From contig CAVXJZ010000006.1 of NCBI GenBank assembly GCA_963762205.1, positions 186,001 to 250,000 of the forward strand: 64,000 nucleotides of DNA, in the 5' to 3' direction. The position numbers and the translations under genes are program-made. The DNA is from VRUE01 sp963762205. GTDB taxonomy: Bacteria; Actinomycetota; Thermoleophilia; Solirubrobacterales; 70-9. The notes beneath the pieces were generated by a model. That model made no database searches and had not been told where the DNA came from. It saw only the letters and a program-made list of their open reading frames with translations. Shown here in pieces: positions 8,605-16,742 of this stretch (position 1 is its first letter; every line of letters begins with the position of its first letter).

Positions 8605-9522
8605 TCAGACCTTCAAAAAGCGACGCAGGGTGAGGCCCGAGCCGATCGCGGAGACCAGCACCGAGGCGCAGAAGAGGATCGCCACCAGCGCCGGGAAGGC
8701 GAGGGTGGTGCTGTTCTGAGCGGCGAGGAACGAGAAGCTGTCGCTCAGCGGGTCGACGATCGTGATTTTGCCCAGCCACAGGATCAGTATGGCCACCAGG
8801 CCGCCTGTGAAGCCGACGACGACCCCCTCGATCATGAACGGCCAGCGGATGAACCAGCGCGTGGCGCCGACCAGGCGCATGACCTCGACCTCACGGCGGC
8901 GGGTGTAGATGGAGAGGCGGATGGTGTTGCCGACCAGCATCAGCGAGGCGACGATCAGCAGCGCCGTGATGATCGTCAGGACGATCTTCAGGGCGCCGGT
9001 CACCTGCTCGATCTGCCGCGACTCCTGCTGGCGGTCGAAGACCTCCTGGATGATCGGCGAGATCGGCTTCGGCTTGCCGTTCGGCCCCGGCGGCGTGACC
9101 GCCGCGCGGACCGAGTCCAGGTAGGCGGCATCGTCGGCCTTGATCTGAAAGTTGGCGGGCAGCGGGTTCGAGTGGAGCTGGGTGAGGAGTTCGTCGCTCT
9201 TGTCCTTGCCCAGGTCCTTGGTCAGCTCGCGTAGGGCCTCCGCCTTGGTGATCAGGTTGACCGAGGAGACGTGCGGGATCTGCAGCAGTCGCCGCTCGAG
9301 CGAGGCGATTTCCGCCCGCGTCGCGTCGTCGTAGATCGCGACCCGGAACTCGAGGCTGTCGCGGACCTGGTCGCTCTTCGCCTGGGTCGTCTGGAAGACC
9401 GGGATCAGGACGCCGAGCAGGATCACCGTCACCCCCGTGGTGACGATCGCCGCCGTGCTCGGGGCGGCGTTGCGGCGCAGGGCGCGAAAGGCCTCCTGGA
9501 CGAAGAAGAAGAGCCTGGACAT
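8605..9522 (-). CDS. ftsX: Cell division protein FtsX
   Basis: A 305-residue permease-like subunit. TM1 is about residues 23-43, followed by an extracytoplasmic domain (about 45-165) and three C-terminal membrane helices in the FtsX/MacB-type domain, with the IRLSIYTRRREVEVMRLVG segment before them. FtsX pairs with FtsE and transmits ATPase activity to peptidoglycan hydrolases during division. The start codon shares one base with the ftsE stop (TGATG), indicating translational coupling. Confidence 0.95.
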   Translation of the reverse strand: MSRLFFFVQEAFRALRRNAAPSTAAIVTTGVTVILLGVLIPVFQTTQAKSDQVRDSLEFRVAIYDDATRAEIASLERRLLQIPHVSSVNLITKAEALRELTKDLGKDKSDELLTQLHSNPLPANFQIKADDAAYLDSVRAAVTPPGPNGKPKPISPIIQEVFDRQQESRQIEQVTGALKIVLTIITALLIVASLMLVGNTIRLSIYTRRREVEVMRLVGATRWFIRWPFMIEGVVVGFTGGLVAILILWLGKITIVDPLSDSFSFLAAQNSTTLAFPALVAILFCASVLVSAIGSGLTLRRFLKV

Positions 9523-10370
9523 CAGAAGAGGCTGTCGTGGCTGTCGTGGCCGTTCGTCGTGCCCTCGGGGCCGACGCCCATCTCAGCGCGCATGCGGAGG
9601 CCGAACTCGGTCGTCGACTCCTCCGTGTAGCCGCCGCTGACCTCGTCGCGGACGACGCGGCCCTCGTAGAGCTCGATCACCCGGCGGCGCATGTTGTCGA
9701 CCATCTCGCGATCGTGGGTGACGACGATCACCGTGGTGCCGGTCTTGTTGATCCGGTAGAGCAGCTGCATGACGCCGATCGAGGTCACCGGGTCGAGGTT
9801 GCCGCTCGGCTCGTCGGCGAGCAGGAGCGGCGGGTGGTTGACGAAGGCGCGGGCGATCGAGACGCGCTGCTGCTCGCCGCCGGAGAGCTGGTCGGGATAG
9901 CTGTGCAGCTTGGTCGAGAGGCCGACGAGGCGCAGGATCTCCGGGACCTGGCGGCGGATCTCGGCGCGCGGCGCGCCGATCACCTGCAGCGCGTAGGCGA
10001 CGTTGTCGTAGACGGTGCGGTCCGGGAGCAGCTTGAAGTCCTGGAAGACGGTGCCGATGTTGCGCCGCAGCAGCGGGATCTTCTGCTCGGGCAGGGCGCC
10101 GATGTCGCGGCCGGCGATGTTGACGCTGCCGTCGGTGACCTCGACCTCGCGGATCAGCGTCTTGATCAGGGTCGACTTGCCGCAGCCGGTCGGGCCGACG
10201 AGGAAGGCGAACTCGCCGCGGTTGATCGCGAGCGAGACGCGGTCGAGCGCCATGTGGCCCCCGGGGTAGACCTTGGTCACGTCGCGCAGCTCGACGATCG
10301 GGGCGCCACCGGGACGCGGACGGCGCGGCTCGCCGCCCCCGCCCTTTCTTCGCTTTTTCGCTCTCGCCAT
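9522..10370 (-). CDS. ftsE: Cell division ATP-binding protein FtsE
   Basis: A 282-residue ABC ATPase. Walker A GPTGCGKST is at residues 59-67, with signature LSGGEQQR and Walker B LLLADEP downstream and a conserved THD switch histidine. A basic N-terminal leader (ARAKKRRKGGGG) precedes the domain, and a 40-residue tail follows it. I chose the ATG at 10370 because GGAGAAGG lies nine bases upstream; an in-frame extension to 10421 lacks such a site. FtsE powers FtsX at the division site. It heads the run ftsE-ftsX-ctp-rnr-smpB. Confidence 0.95.
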   Translation of the reverse strand: MARAKKRRKGGGGEPRRPRPGGAPIVELRDVTKVYPGGHMALDRVSLAINRGEFAFLVGPTGCGKSTLIKTLIREVEVTDGSVNIAGRDIGALPEQKIPLLRRNIGTVFQDFKLLPDRTVYDNVAYALQVIGAPRAEIRRQVPEILRLVGLSTKLHSYPDQLSGGEQQRVSIARAFVNHPPLLLADEPSGNLDPVTSIGVMQLLYRINKTGTTVIVVTHDREMVDNMRRRVIELYEGRVVRDEVSGGYTEESTTEFGLRMRAEMGVGPEGTTNGHDSHDSLF

Positions 10371-10492
10371 GCGCGCGTTCCTTCTCCGGACACAGGGTGA
10401 CTCCTGCGCACCCTCGGGCACGCAACTCCCCGCCCAACTGAGGTGAGCATCAGCTTAGCGAATTGTTAGTGAACGTTAGTCTTCGCCGTGGA

Positions 10493-10699
10493 TCAGGGGA
10501 ACAGCGTCTCCCCCGTCTCGGTCTCGACGATCGAGATCGCGACCGCCGGACAGGCCTCGGCAGCCTCGATCAGCAGCTCGTCGGGCCCGGTCCCGACCAC
10601 GGTCGCGACGCCGTCGACGCGGAAGACGTCCGGCGCGATCTCGGCGCAATCGCCGTGGCCGCTGCACTCGAGCGGATCGACCCGCGCCAGCAGGGTCAT
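10493..10699 (-). CDS. Small [3Fe-4S]-type ferredoxin
   Basis: A 68-residue ferredoxin with cluster ligands Cys12, Cys18 and Cys50 (CSGHGDC ... CP). The spacing and the missing fourth cysteine fit a 3Fe-4S cluster of the type that serves actinobacterial cytochrome P450s and reductases. The start overlaps the reductase stop by 4 bases (ATGA), so the two form an electron-transfer pair. No P450 gene is present in the window; the downstream membrane heme protein may be the partner. Confidence 0.92.
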   Translation of the reverse strand: MTLLARVDPLECSGHGDCAEIAPDVFRVDGVATVVGTGPDELLIEAAEACPAVAISIVETETGETLFP

Positions 10700-11886
10700 G
10701 CCGCCAGCTCCCGGTCGGGCGCCGGCCGGCGCCCGTTCTCGATTCGCCGCCGCAGCGCCGGGATCGCCGCCGGGCGACCGACCGCCAGGCCGGCGACGAC
10801 GGCGCCGGCGCGTGTGTAGTGGACCTCGAAGTCGGCGCCGGAGGGGTCCCCGTCGACGAGCGCCGCGTCCACCCGATGGGAGTGGCCCACGTGCTGGATG
10901 CGGAGCCCGTACTGGTCGCTCCAGAAGCTGGGCAGCGGAGGGGAGCCCGGGTAGATGTCGAGCATGGACTTGGCAACCGCCTCCCCCTGCCAGGCCGCCG
11001 CCGCCCAGTGCTCGGTGCGGGCGTGGGCGCCGGTGTGGGGGTCGAAGGGAAGCGACGCGTCGCCCGCCGCGTAGACGCCGGGCGTCCGGGTGCGACCGCA
11101 GGCGTCGGTCGCGATTCCGCCCGCGCCCTCCAGGCCGCCGCCCCGCAGCCAGCCGGTGGCCGCTTCGCTGCCCACGCCGACCACGACCAGGTCGCAGGGG
11201 ATGCGCGCGCCGCCGTCGATCTCGAGCTCCTCCACCCGTCCGCGACCGTGGGCGGCGACGATCTTCGCCCCGGTGCGCACCTCGACTCCGCGGGCGCGGT
11301 GCATCCGTGCGAGCCAGCCGCCGACCCGCTCGCCGAGGATCCCCGCCAGGGGGGTCGGCATCGCCTCGACGAGCGTCACCTCGAGGCCGAGGCCGCGGGC
11401 GGTGGCGGCCACCTCCTGGCCGATGAATCCCGCCCCGACCACTGCCAGACGCGCCCCGGGCGCCATCTGCGCGCGCAGGCGGCGGGCGTCGGCGAGCGTC
11501 CGCAGGTAGTGGACGTTGGGGCGGCCGTCGAAGAGCTCGAGCCGGCGCGGCTGCCCGCCGGTCGCGATCAGCAGCCGCTCGTAGCCGAGCGCGGCGCCCG
11601 AGGAGAGGTGGAGGGCCCGGGCGGCCACGTCGAGGGACACGGCACGGGCGCCGAGCAGCAGCTCGACGCCGGCCTCCTCGTACCAGCGGTCGGAGCGGAA
11701 GCGGACCGAGTCGGGCTCGGCGTGGCCGGCCAGGACCGCCTTGGAGAGCGGCGGCCGGTCGTAGGGAGGCTCGTCCTCGGCGCAGACGAGCCGCAGCGGC
11801 CCGTCGTGGCCGTGCCGGCGCAGCCCTTCCGCGCAGCGCTGCCCGGCGAGGCCGCCGCCGACGATCAGGATCCCGTCGCCCTTCAT
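10696..11886 (-). CDS. FAD-dependent NAD(P)H-ferredoxin reductase
   Basis: A 396-residue flavoprotein of the putidaredoxin/rubredoxin reductase type. FAD-binding GGGLAG is at residues 10-15, an NAD(P) Rossmann motif GAGFIG near 150, and the FAD contact VYAAGDAS near 275. The EDEPPYDRPPLSKAVL segment typifies oxygenase-coupled ferredoxin reductases. It should pass electrons from NAD(P)H to the adjacent ferredoxin. The ATG at 11886 overlaps the membrane reductase stop. A longer in-frame extension to 12279 lies over that neighbouring gene and was rejected. Confidence 0.92.
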   Translation of the reverse strand: MKGDGILIVGGGLAGQRCAEGLRRHGHDGPLRLVCAEDEPPYDRPPLSKAVLAGHAEPDSVRFRSDRWYEEAGVELLLGARAVSLDVAARALHLSSGAALGYERLLIATGGQPRRLELFDGRPNVHYLRTLADARRLRAQMAPGARLAVVGAGFIGQEVAATARGLGLEVTLVEAMPTPLAGILGERVGGWLARMHRARGVEVRTGAKIVAAHGRGRVEELEIDGGARIPCDLVVVGVGSEAATGWLRGGGLEGAGGIATDACGRTRTPGVYAAGDASLPFDPHTGAHARTEHWAAAAWQGEAVAKSMLDIYPGSPPLPSFWSDQYGLRIQHVGHSHRVDAALVDGDPSGADFEVHYTRAGAVVAGLAVGRPAAIPALRRRIENGRRPAPDRELAA

Positions 11887-12515
11887 CGCAGGCCCTCCTC
11901 GAAGGCGGGGAGGGGCGTCTGGGAGGAGAACGGGTCGCGGCGCGAGCGGGCCGCAGGCCGCGCGCGCCTGCGACCCTCGGCGACGCGGTGGGCGAAGAGG
12001 ACCGCGATCGGCGCGCCGGTCACGATCAGCCAGGCCCGCAGCCAGAGGCTCGACGCGTCGCTGCCGGCGCCGAGCGCGTGGACGACGCCGAGCGCGTAGA
12101 CGAGCACGGTCGCCCGGTGGGCCTTGCGCCAGAGACGCGGGCCGACGGCCCTGCGGGCGTAGAAGCTGAGGCCGAGCAGGACGGCCAGGTAGCCGGCGAT
12201 CACGCCGAGGCCCGTCCAGAACGGCTTGAACCCCATCGCGAAGGGGATCGTCACGCCGCCGACGCCGGGGTTCAGCCATGGGTCGCCGAGCAGGGTCAGG
12301 CCGTGGATCGCGATCGCGACCAACCCGGCGAGGGCGGTCTGCTCATGGATCGCGAGCAGGCTTCGGGAGAGCCCCGGGCGCCGCATCACCCTGCCCGACA
12401 TCGTCAGCCCGATCCCGACCGAGACCGTCACCAGGGCGAGGGCGACGAGGCCGGAGGCGCGGCTGGCCAGCCACCAGCCGTGGGTCTCGACCGCGTTGAC
12501 GGCGCCGCCGATCAC
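11883..12515 (-). CDS. Ferric reductase-like transmembrane di-heme protein
   Basis: A 210-residue integral membrane protein with about six hydrophobic helices. Two histidine pairs, His57/His71 and His133/His146, have the 13-14 residue spacing that binds two b-type hemes in the ferric reductase/NOX/YedZ fold. A basic Arg-rich C-terminal tail follows (about residues 185-200). It probably carries electrons across the membrane. The overlap with reductase and ApbE genes on either side (4 bases each) suggests a cytosolic NAD(P)H source and an extracytoplasmic flavin acceptor. Physiological acceptor unknown. Confidence 0.82.
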   Translation of the reverse strand: MIGGAVNAVETHGWWLASRASGLVALALVTVSVGIGLTMSGRVMRRPGLSRSLLAIHEQTALAGLVAIAIHGLTLLGDPWLNPGVGGVTIPFAMGFKPFWTGLGVIAGYLAVLLGLSFYARRAVGPRLWRKAHRATVLVYALGVVHALGAGSDASSLWLRAWLIVTGAPIAVLFAHRVAEGRRRARPAARSRRDPFSSQTPLPAFEEGLR

Positions 12516-13489
12516 GACGCCACCGGGTCGGCCGCGAGCTCGGCGAGCGGGCGGACGCTGAGCGGTCCGACCGGCTCCACGCGGCCGTCGTCGTGGACCA
12601 GCAGCCCGCCTCGCTCGGCGAGGACGGCGCGGCCGCCGTCCGGGCCGGACAGCAGCGCCGCCTTGGACAGGGTCTCGGCCTCGAGCGCGGTGTCGCCGAG
12701 CGCGGTCGCGCCGATCAGGCCGGTCCAGGCGGGCCGGCCGGTGGAGGGGTCGAGGAGGTGATGGCCGAAGCCGCCGTCGGGGCGCCGCCAGATGCGGACG
12801 TTGAGGCCCGACGTCGCGACCCCGCCGCTCCCGAGCCGCAGGACGTGGGAGCGCTCGCGGCTGAGCGGATGCTCGACGAAGACCTCATAGGGGCGGATGA
12901 GCGCGTCGGTGCCGCCGATGCGGATGTCGCCGCCGCAGTCGACGATGAAGCGCGGGTAGCCACGCAGGCGCTCGGCGACCATGTCGGCGGCGAGCCCCTT
13001 GCCGGTTCCGCCGGTGTCGAAGGCAAGCCCGGGAGGGCGTGAGATCGTCCCGGCGTCGTCGTCCACCTTGAACGAGCGCCAGCGGTGGGTCGGGTCGGGG
13101 GCGGCGGGGCGCCTGGCCGGCGCGCTCGCGAGCGCCCGCTCCAGCGACTCGCCGGCGACGCCGGCGAGAGAGCGGTCGTAGCCGGCCTCGGCCACCTCCC
13201 GCGCCAGGGTCGGATCGACCAACCCGCCGCTCTGGCGCGCCGCGGCCAGGCCGGCCCTGACCGCGGCACGGACCAGCCTCGAGGCGGGAACGCGCCTGCG
13301 CCCGTCCGAGTTGAGGGCGGTCAGCTCGCTGTCGCCCCTGAAACGCGAGAGCGCCGCGTCGAATCGCTCGACGAACCGCCGCGCGTCGGCGGCGGCGCGG
13401 GATGCGGAGGGCATGCCCGGGCCCGGCTCCCCGATCAGGAGGCGGACGTGGGAGCCCATCGCGTCGAAGCTGAGGTCGTGCTCGGCCAT
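12512..13489 (-). CDS. apbE: FAD:protein FMN transferase (ApbE)
   Basis: A 325-residue ApbE-family flavin transferase, which attaches FMN covalently to Ser/Thr of extracytoplasmic proteins using FAD. The domain runs from AMGSHVRLLI near residue 10 through DTGGTGKGLAADMVAERL and DCGGDIRIGG to HHLLDPSTGRP, all typical of the family. No clear signal peptide or lipobox is visible, which is unusual because most ApbE proteins act outside the membrane. Alternatively it works on cytosolic targets. It overlaps the ferric-reductase gene by 4 bases, supporting a flavinylation-linked redox role. Confidence 0.9.
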   Translation of the reverse strand: MAEHDLSFDAMGSHVRLLIGEPGPGMPSASRAAADARRFVERFDAALSRFRGDSELTALNSDGRRRVPASRLVRAAVRAGLAAARQSGGLVDPTLAREVAEAGYDRSLAGVAGESLERALASAPARRPAAPDPTHRWRSFKVDDDAGTISRPPGLAFDTGGTGKGLAADMVAERLRGYPRFIVDCGGDIRIGGTDALIRPYEVFVEHPLSRERSHVLRLGSGGVATSGLNVRIWRRPDGGFGHHLLDPSTGRPAWTGLIGATALGDTALEAETLSKAALLSGPDGGRAVLAERGGLLVHDDGRVEPVGPLSVRPLAELAADPVAS

Positions 13490-13491
13490 GG

Positions 13492-13800
13492 TCAGGAGGA
13501 GCTGGTGACGACCGGCGCCGGTTCGGGCGCCACGTATTCGGGTTCCGGGGCGACGTATTCGGGTTCCGATTCGGTCGGGGCGCCTTCGGTGGCGGGCGCG
13601 CCTTCGGCCGGGACGATCGTCTTCACGACCCGCTTCGCGATCACCTTGCGGGCGATCACCTGGCGCCGTTCGGCGGCGCCGGCCGCCTGCGAGCTGAACT
13701 GGTAGGTCAGCATCGCGAAGAGGACCGCGAAGAGCGCGATCGAGCCCCAGACGACCGGCGCGGCCGGGGGCCGGCGGCGGCGTGCGGTGCGCTCAGTCAT
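13492..13800 (-). CDS. Small membrane-anchored protein with Pro/Glu/Ser tail
   Basis: A 102-residue protein starting MTERTARRRRPP, then one hydrophobic helix at about residues 15-35 (VVWGSIALFAVLFAMLTY). A basic segment (VIARKVIAKRVVKTIVP) and a tail with duplicated EPEYVAPEP and terminal VVTSSS follow. Positive-inside topology would put the tail outside. No known domain is recognised. It lies 2 bases upstream of apbE and overlaps the preceding gene by 8 bases, so it belongs to the redox operon. It may be a scaffold, or a flavinylation target if the terminal Thr/Ser cluster is used; that is speculative. Confidence 0.7.
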   Translation of the reverse strand: MTERTARRRRPPAAPVVWGSIALFAVLFAMLTYQFSSQAAGAAERRQVIARKVIAKRVVKTIVPAEGAPATEGAPTESEPEYVAPEPEYVAPEPAPVVTSSS

Positions 13801-14200
13801 CGGCGCCCCCGCCCTCGTGCTCGACCTCGCCGCCGTCCTCGCCCGACTCCGAGGCGTACCCGCCCCCTCCGCCGCTCGTCGCGGTGGTGACCGGCGCCGC
13901 TTCGGAGTAGGAGCCGGCGCCGGAGGTCGAGGTGGTCGCGCTGGGAGCTTCCGCCGAGTAGCTGCTCGCGGCGACGGGGCTCGTTTCCGGCGCCGGGGGC
14001 GCGGAGGCCGCGGCCGGATTCCTCGGCTTGGCATGCCTGGTGATGTGGATCGTCCGGTGGATCACCTTGGTGCGCACGAGGGGGTCCGTGGCGACCGTCG
14101 ACGGCGCCTTCTGCCTGTCGGCGCTGAGGGCGAGGCCGGCCAACCCGCCGAGGGCGAGGACCGTTGCTGCGACCGCGATGCGACTCCTGATGTTCCTCAC
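13793..14200 (-). CDS. Secreted or anchored Ser/Thr/Gly-rich small protein
   Basis: A 135-residue protein. The GTG at 14200 is favoured by AGGAGG nine bases upstream. A hydrophobic segment (IAVAATVLALGGLAGLAL) gives a signal peptide or anchor. Then comes a basic segment (VRTKVIHRTIHITRHAKP), similar in style to the VIARK segment of the next gene, and a low-complexity tail with SATTSTSGAGS and VTTATSGGGGG, ending acidic. It is the first gene of the apbE redox operon and divergent from the response regulator. Function unknown. Confidence 0.7.
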   Translation of the reverse strand: MRNIRSRIAVAATVLALGGLAGLALSADRQKAPSTVATDPLVRTKVIHRTIHITRHAKPRNPAAASAPPAPETSPVAASSYSAEAPSATTSTSGAGSYSEAAPVTTATSGGGGGYASESGEDGGEVEHEGGGADD

Positions 14201-14271
14201 AACCGTTGACCTCCTCGTGGCGGATTCGTCGCCGCATTGTTGGCGGCGGGCATCCAAGGGCCACCCAGGCC

Positions 14272-14286
14272 CGGGTAAAGAGCCGG
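14272..14286. promoter_or_regulatory. Candidate regulatory motif CGGGTAAAGAGCCGG
   Basis: This 15-mer lies between the divergent redox operon and two-component genes. A near copy (CGGGTAAAGAAACGG, 13 of 15 identical) sits at 17223-17237 upstream of the heme-binding protein gene. Both precede minus-strand genes of the same locus, so they may be sites for the adjacent response regulator. Only two copies were seen and the match could be chance. Confidence 0.3.
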
Positions 14287-14341
14287 CAAAACATCGCCGG
14301 CGCGTCGGCGGCCTCGCCCCGTTCCGCTTTACAGTTGGCCG

Positions 14342-15061
14342 ATGCCGAGCGCCGCGGCCCCCGCAGCCCGCATCCTCGTCGTCGAGGACGAGAGCTCGAT
14401 CTCCGACCCCTTCGCCGAGGCGCTCTCGCGGGCGGGCTTCGAGCCGCGGGTGACCGCGACCGCCGCCGGGGCGCTCGAGCAGGCGGAGCAGTTCGAGCCC
14501 GATCTCGTGATCCTCGACCTCGCCCTGCCCGACGGCGACGGGCGCGACGTCTGCCGGGCCCTGCGCAGCAGCTCCGACGTGCCGATCGTGATGCTGACCG
14601 CCCGCGGGACCGAACTCGACAAGATCGTCGGCCTCGAGCTCGGCGCCGACGACTACGTGGTCAAGCCGTTCAGCGCCGCCGAGGTGATCTCACGGATCCG
14701 GGCGGTGCTGCGCCGCAGCGCCCCGCGCGAGGACCAGCCCGCGGAGCCGATCGCGATCGGCGATCTGGAGCTCGACCCCGCCGCGCGGACGGCGCGCCTC
14801 GACGGCGAGCCGCTCGACCTCTCCCGCAAAGAGTTCGACCTGCTCGCCGAGCTGATGAGCCACGCCGGCCACGTGGTCACCCGCGAGGACCTGATGGCGT
14901 CGGTCTGGGACGTGAACTGGTTCGGCTCGACCAAGACGCTCGACGTGCACGTCGGCTGGCTGCGCCGCAAGCTCGGCGACGACCCGAACGCGCCCCGCTA
15001 CATCGAGACCGTGCGCGGCGTCGGCTTCCGCTTCGCATTGGCAGAGGAGAGTCGGCCGTAA
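14342..15061 (+). CDS. OmpR-family response regulator
   Basis: A 239-residue two-component regulator. The receiver domain (residues 10-125) has acidic pair Glu15/Asp16, phospho-acceptor Asp59 (VILDLALPDGDG), Thr86 and Lys108 (VVKPFS). A winged-helix DNA-binding domain fills the C-terminus (KEFDLLAELMSHAG ... VGWLRRKLGDD ... VRGVGFRF). All switch residues are intact. It overlaps the kinase gene. Its divergent position suggests that it controls the redox operon at 10493-14200. Confidence 0.95.
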   Translation: MPSAAAPAARILVVEDESSISDPFAEALSRAGFEPRVTATAAGALEQAEQFEPDLVILDLALPDGDGRDVCRALRSSSDVPIVMLTARGTELDKIVGLELGADDYVVKPFSAAEVISRIRAVLRRSAPREDQPAEPIAIGDLELDPAARTARLDGEPLDLSRKEFDLLAELMSHAGHVVTREDLMASVWDVNWFGSTKTLDVHVGWLRRKLGDDPNAPRYIETVRGVGFRFALAEESRP

Positions 15062-16422
15062 GCCTCCGCGCGACCCTCCTGCTGGCGCTCTCCTACGTGC
15101 TGCTGCTGGCGCTGATCGCGCTCGGAGTGCCGCTTGCGGTAAGCCTCGGCCACCGGGTGGACGCCGAGGTCCGAGGACAGTCGCTGAGCCAGGCGGACGT
15201 CGTCGCCGCGACCGCCTCGGAGCTGCTCGGCCCGGCCGATGCGAGGGCGCTCAGGGACCTGGTCGAGATCTCCTCCGAGAGCGTCCGCGGCCGGGTGATC
15301 GTCGTCGACGCCGACGGCCGGTTGCTCGCCGACTCGGCCGGCGCCCGCCCCGGTCGCGACTACTCCGACCGTCCCGAGATGCGCCGGGCGCTCGACGGCG
15401 GCTCCGAGCAGATCACCCGCAACAGCGCCACCCTCGGCACCGAGATCCTCGCGACGGCGGTGCCGATCCTCGACCGAGGCCGCCCGGCGGGCGCCGTGCG
15501 GGTGACCCAGGGCATCTCGGCCGTCAATGAGGCGGTGCGCAACTCGATCCTCGATCTCGCCGCGCTCGCCGCCGTGGTGCTCCTGCTCGGAATGGTGGCG
15601 GGAGCGCTGATCGCACAGCAGATCGCGCGGCCGATCCGGCGCCTGGACCTGGCCGCGCGCCGGGTCGCCGGCGGCGATTTGGAGACGACGGTGACGGTCG
15701 AAGGCAGCAGCGAGCAGCGCTCGCTCGCGCGCGCCTTCAACGAGATGACGCTGCGGATCAAGCGCCTGCTGCGCTCGCAGCAGGACTTCGTCGCCGACGC
15801 CTCGCACCAGCTGCGCACGCCGCTCACCGGCCTGCGGCTGCGCCTCGAGAATCTCGAGGGCCGTTTCAGGGAAGACCAGCCGACCGCGGACGACCTCGAG
15901 GCGGCGATGACCGAGATCGACCGGCTCTCCCTGATCGTCGACGAGCTGCTCGTCCTCAGCCGCGCCGGAGAGCACGAACTGCCGGCCAAGCGCGTCGACC
16001 TCGCCGACGTTGCCGAGCGAGCCGCCGGGCGCTGGCGCCAGGCGGCCGAGGAGCACGGCGTCAGGGTCGAGGCCCGCAGCGATGGGCCCGGCGAGGCCCA
16101 CTGCGCCCGCCCGGACCTCGACCGCGCCCTCGACTCCCTGGTCGAGAACGCGCTCCTCTACTCCCCCACCGGCTCTGTCGTCGCGATCCGGTCCGGGCCG
16201 GGCCGGATCGAGGTCCTAGACGAAGGCCCCGGCCTGGCGCCGGGCGAGGAGGAGGCCGTCTTCGAGCGCTTCAGCCGCGGCAGCGCCGGTCGGCGGGGGC
16301 CGAGCGGCACCGGGCTGGGACTGCCGATCGCCAGGGAGCTGACCCGTCAGTGGGGCGGCGACGTGCAGCTTTCGAATCGCGACGGAGGCGGGCTCCGTGC
16401 TGTCATAGAGGTCGCCGCATGA
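15058..16422 (+). CDS. Sensor histidine kinase with apparent GTA start
   Basis: About 454 residues if started at 15058. TM1 is about residues 6-30, with an extracytoplasmic sensor of about 130 residues that includes a single-Cache-like segment (VVDADGRLLADSAGARPGRDYSDRPEM). TM2 is about 165-187, then HAMP, then the H-box with His250 (DASHQLRTPLTGL). The N-box (SLVENALLYSP) and G-boxes (DEGPGLAP, GTGLGLPIA) are intact. The reading frame has no ATG, GTG or TTG at the proper place: the start expected from homologues is GTA, seven bases after AGAGGAGA, overlapping the regulator stop TAA. The next GTG is at 15097, inside TM1. Confidence 0.88.
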   Translation, partial: VSLRATLLLALSYVLLLALIALGVPLAVSLGHRVDAEVRGQSLSQADVVAATASELLGPADARALRDLVEISSESVRGRVIVVDADGRLLADSAGARPGRDYSDRPEMRRALDGGSEQITRNSATLGTEILATAVPILDRGRPAGAVRVTQGISAVNEAVRNSILDLAALAAVVLLLGMVAGALIAQQIARPIRRLDLAARRVAGGDLETTVTVEGSSEQRSLARAFNEMTLRIKRLLRSQQDFVADASHQLRTPLTGLRLRLENLEGRFREDQPTADDLEAAMTEIDRLSLIVDELLVLSRAGEHELPAKRVDLADVAERAAGRWRQAAEEHGVRVEARSDGPGEAHCARPDLDRALDSLVENALLYSPTGSVVAIRSGPGRIEVLDEGPGLAPGEEEAVFERFSRGSAGRRGPSGTGLGLPIARELTRQWGGDVQLSNRDGGGLRAVIEVAA

Positions 16423-16742
16423 GCACCAGGGCGACAGCGAAGTGGGTGGGCCTGGCCCTGCTCGGGCTGCTGATCGCGGTCGCTGTCGCGATCGCGGGAA
16501 GCAGCCTCGCCAGCCGCCAGATCGGTCTCGCCTCGGAGCCGATCAGCGCCGGCGACGCGCTCGCACCGAGCAAGCCCGGGGAGGCGCCGGCGACCTCGCA
16601 GCCGACGCCCGCCCCTCCAGAGGAAAGCACCGAAGGCACGGCCGCGGAGGGGGCGCCGGAAGCGACCGCCGAGCCTCCCGTCACCCAGCCGAGCGAAGGC
16701 GCCGACGACTCCCACGGGGGCGACGGCGACGCCGACGACTGA
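16419..16742 (+). CDS. Small anchored protein with Pro/Ala/Glu tail
   Basis: A 107-residue protein whose ATG overlaps the kinase stop (ATGA). It has one hydrophobic helix at about residues 10-29, then a low-complexity Pro/Ala/Glu/Thr tail ending in an Asp/Gly/His-rich acidic segment (DDSHGGDGDADD). It resembles in architecture the two small proteins at 13492-14200, but shares no clear sequence motif. Its position suggests a sensory accessory or envelope partner of the kinase. No recognised family. Confidence 0.7.
   Translation: MSTRATAKWVGLALLGLLIAVAVAIAGSSLASRQIGLASEPISAGDALAPSKPGEAPATSQPTPAPPEESTEGTAAEGAPEATAEPPVTQPSEGADDSHGGDGDADD

Noticed and set aside
9522..10421. The longer ftsE start at 10421
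   Set aside because: The extra 17 residues lack homology and the GGAGAAGG site fits the ATG at 10370.
12226..12561. Plus-strand ORFs opposite the ferric reductase gene
   Set aside because: Shadow of the membrane protein gene; no features of their own.
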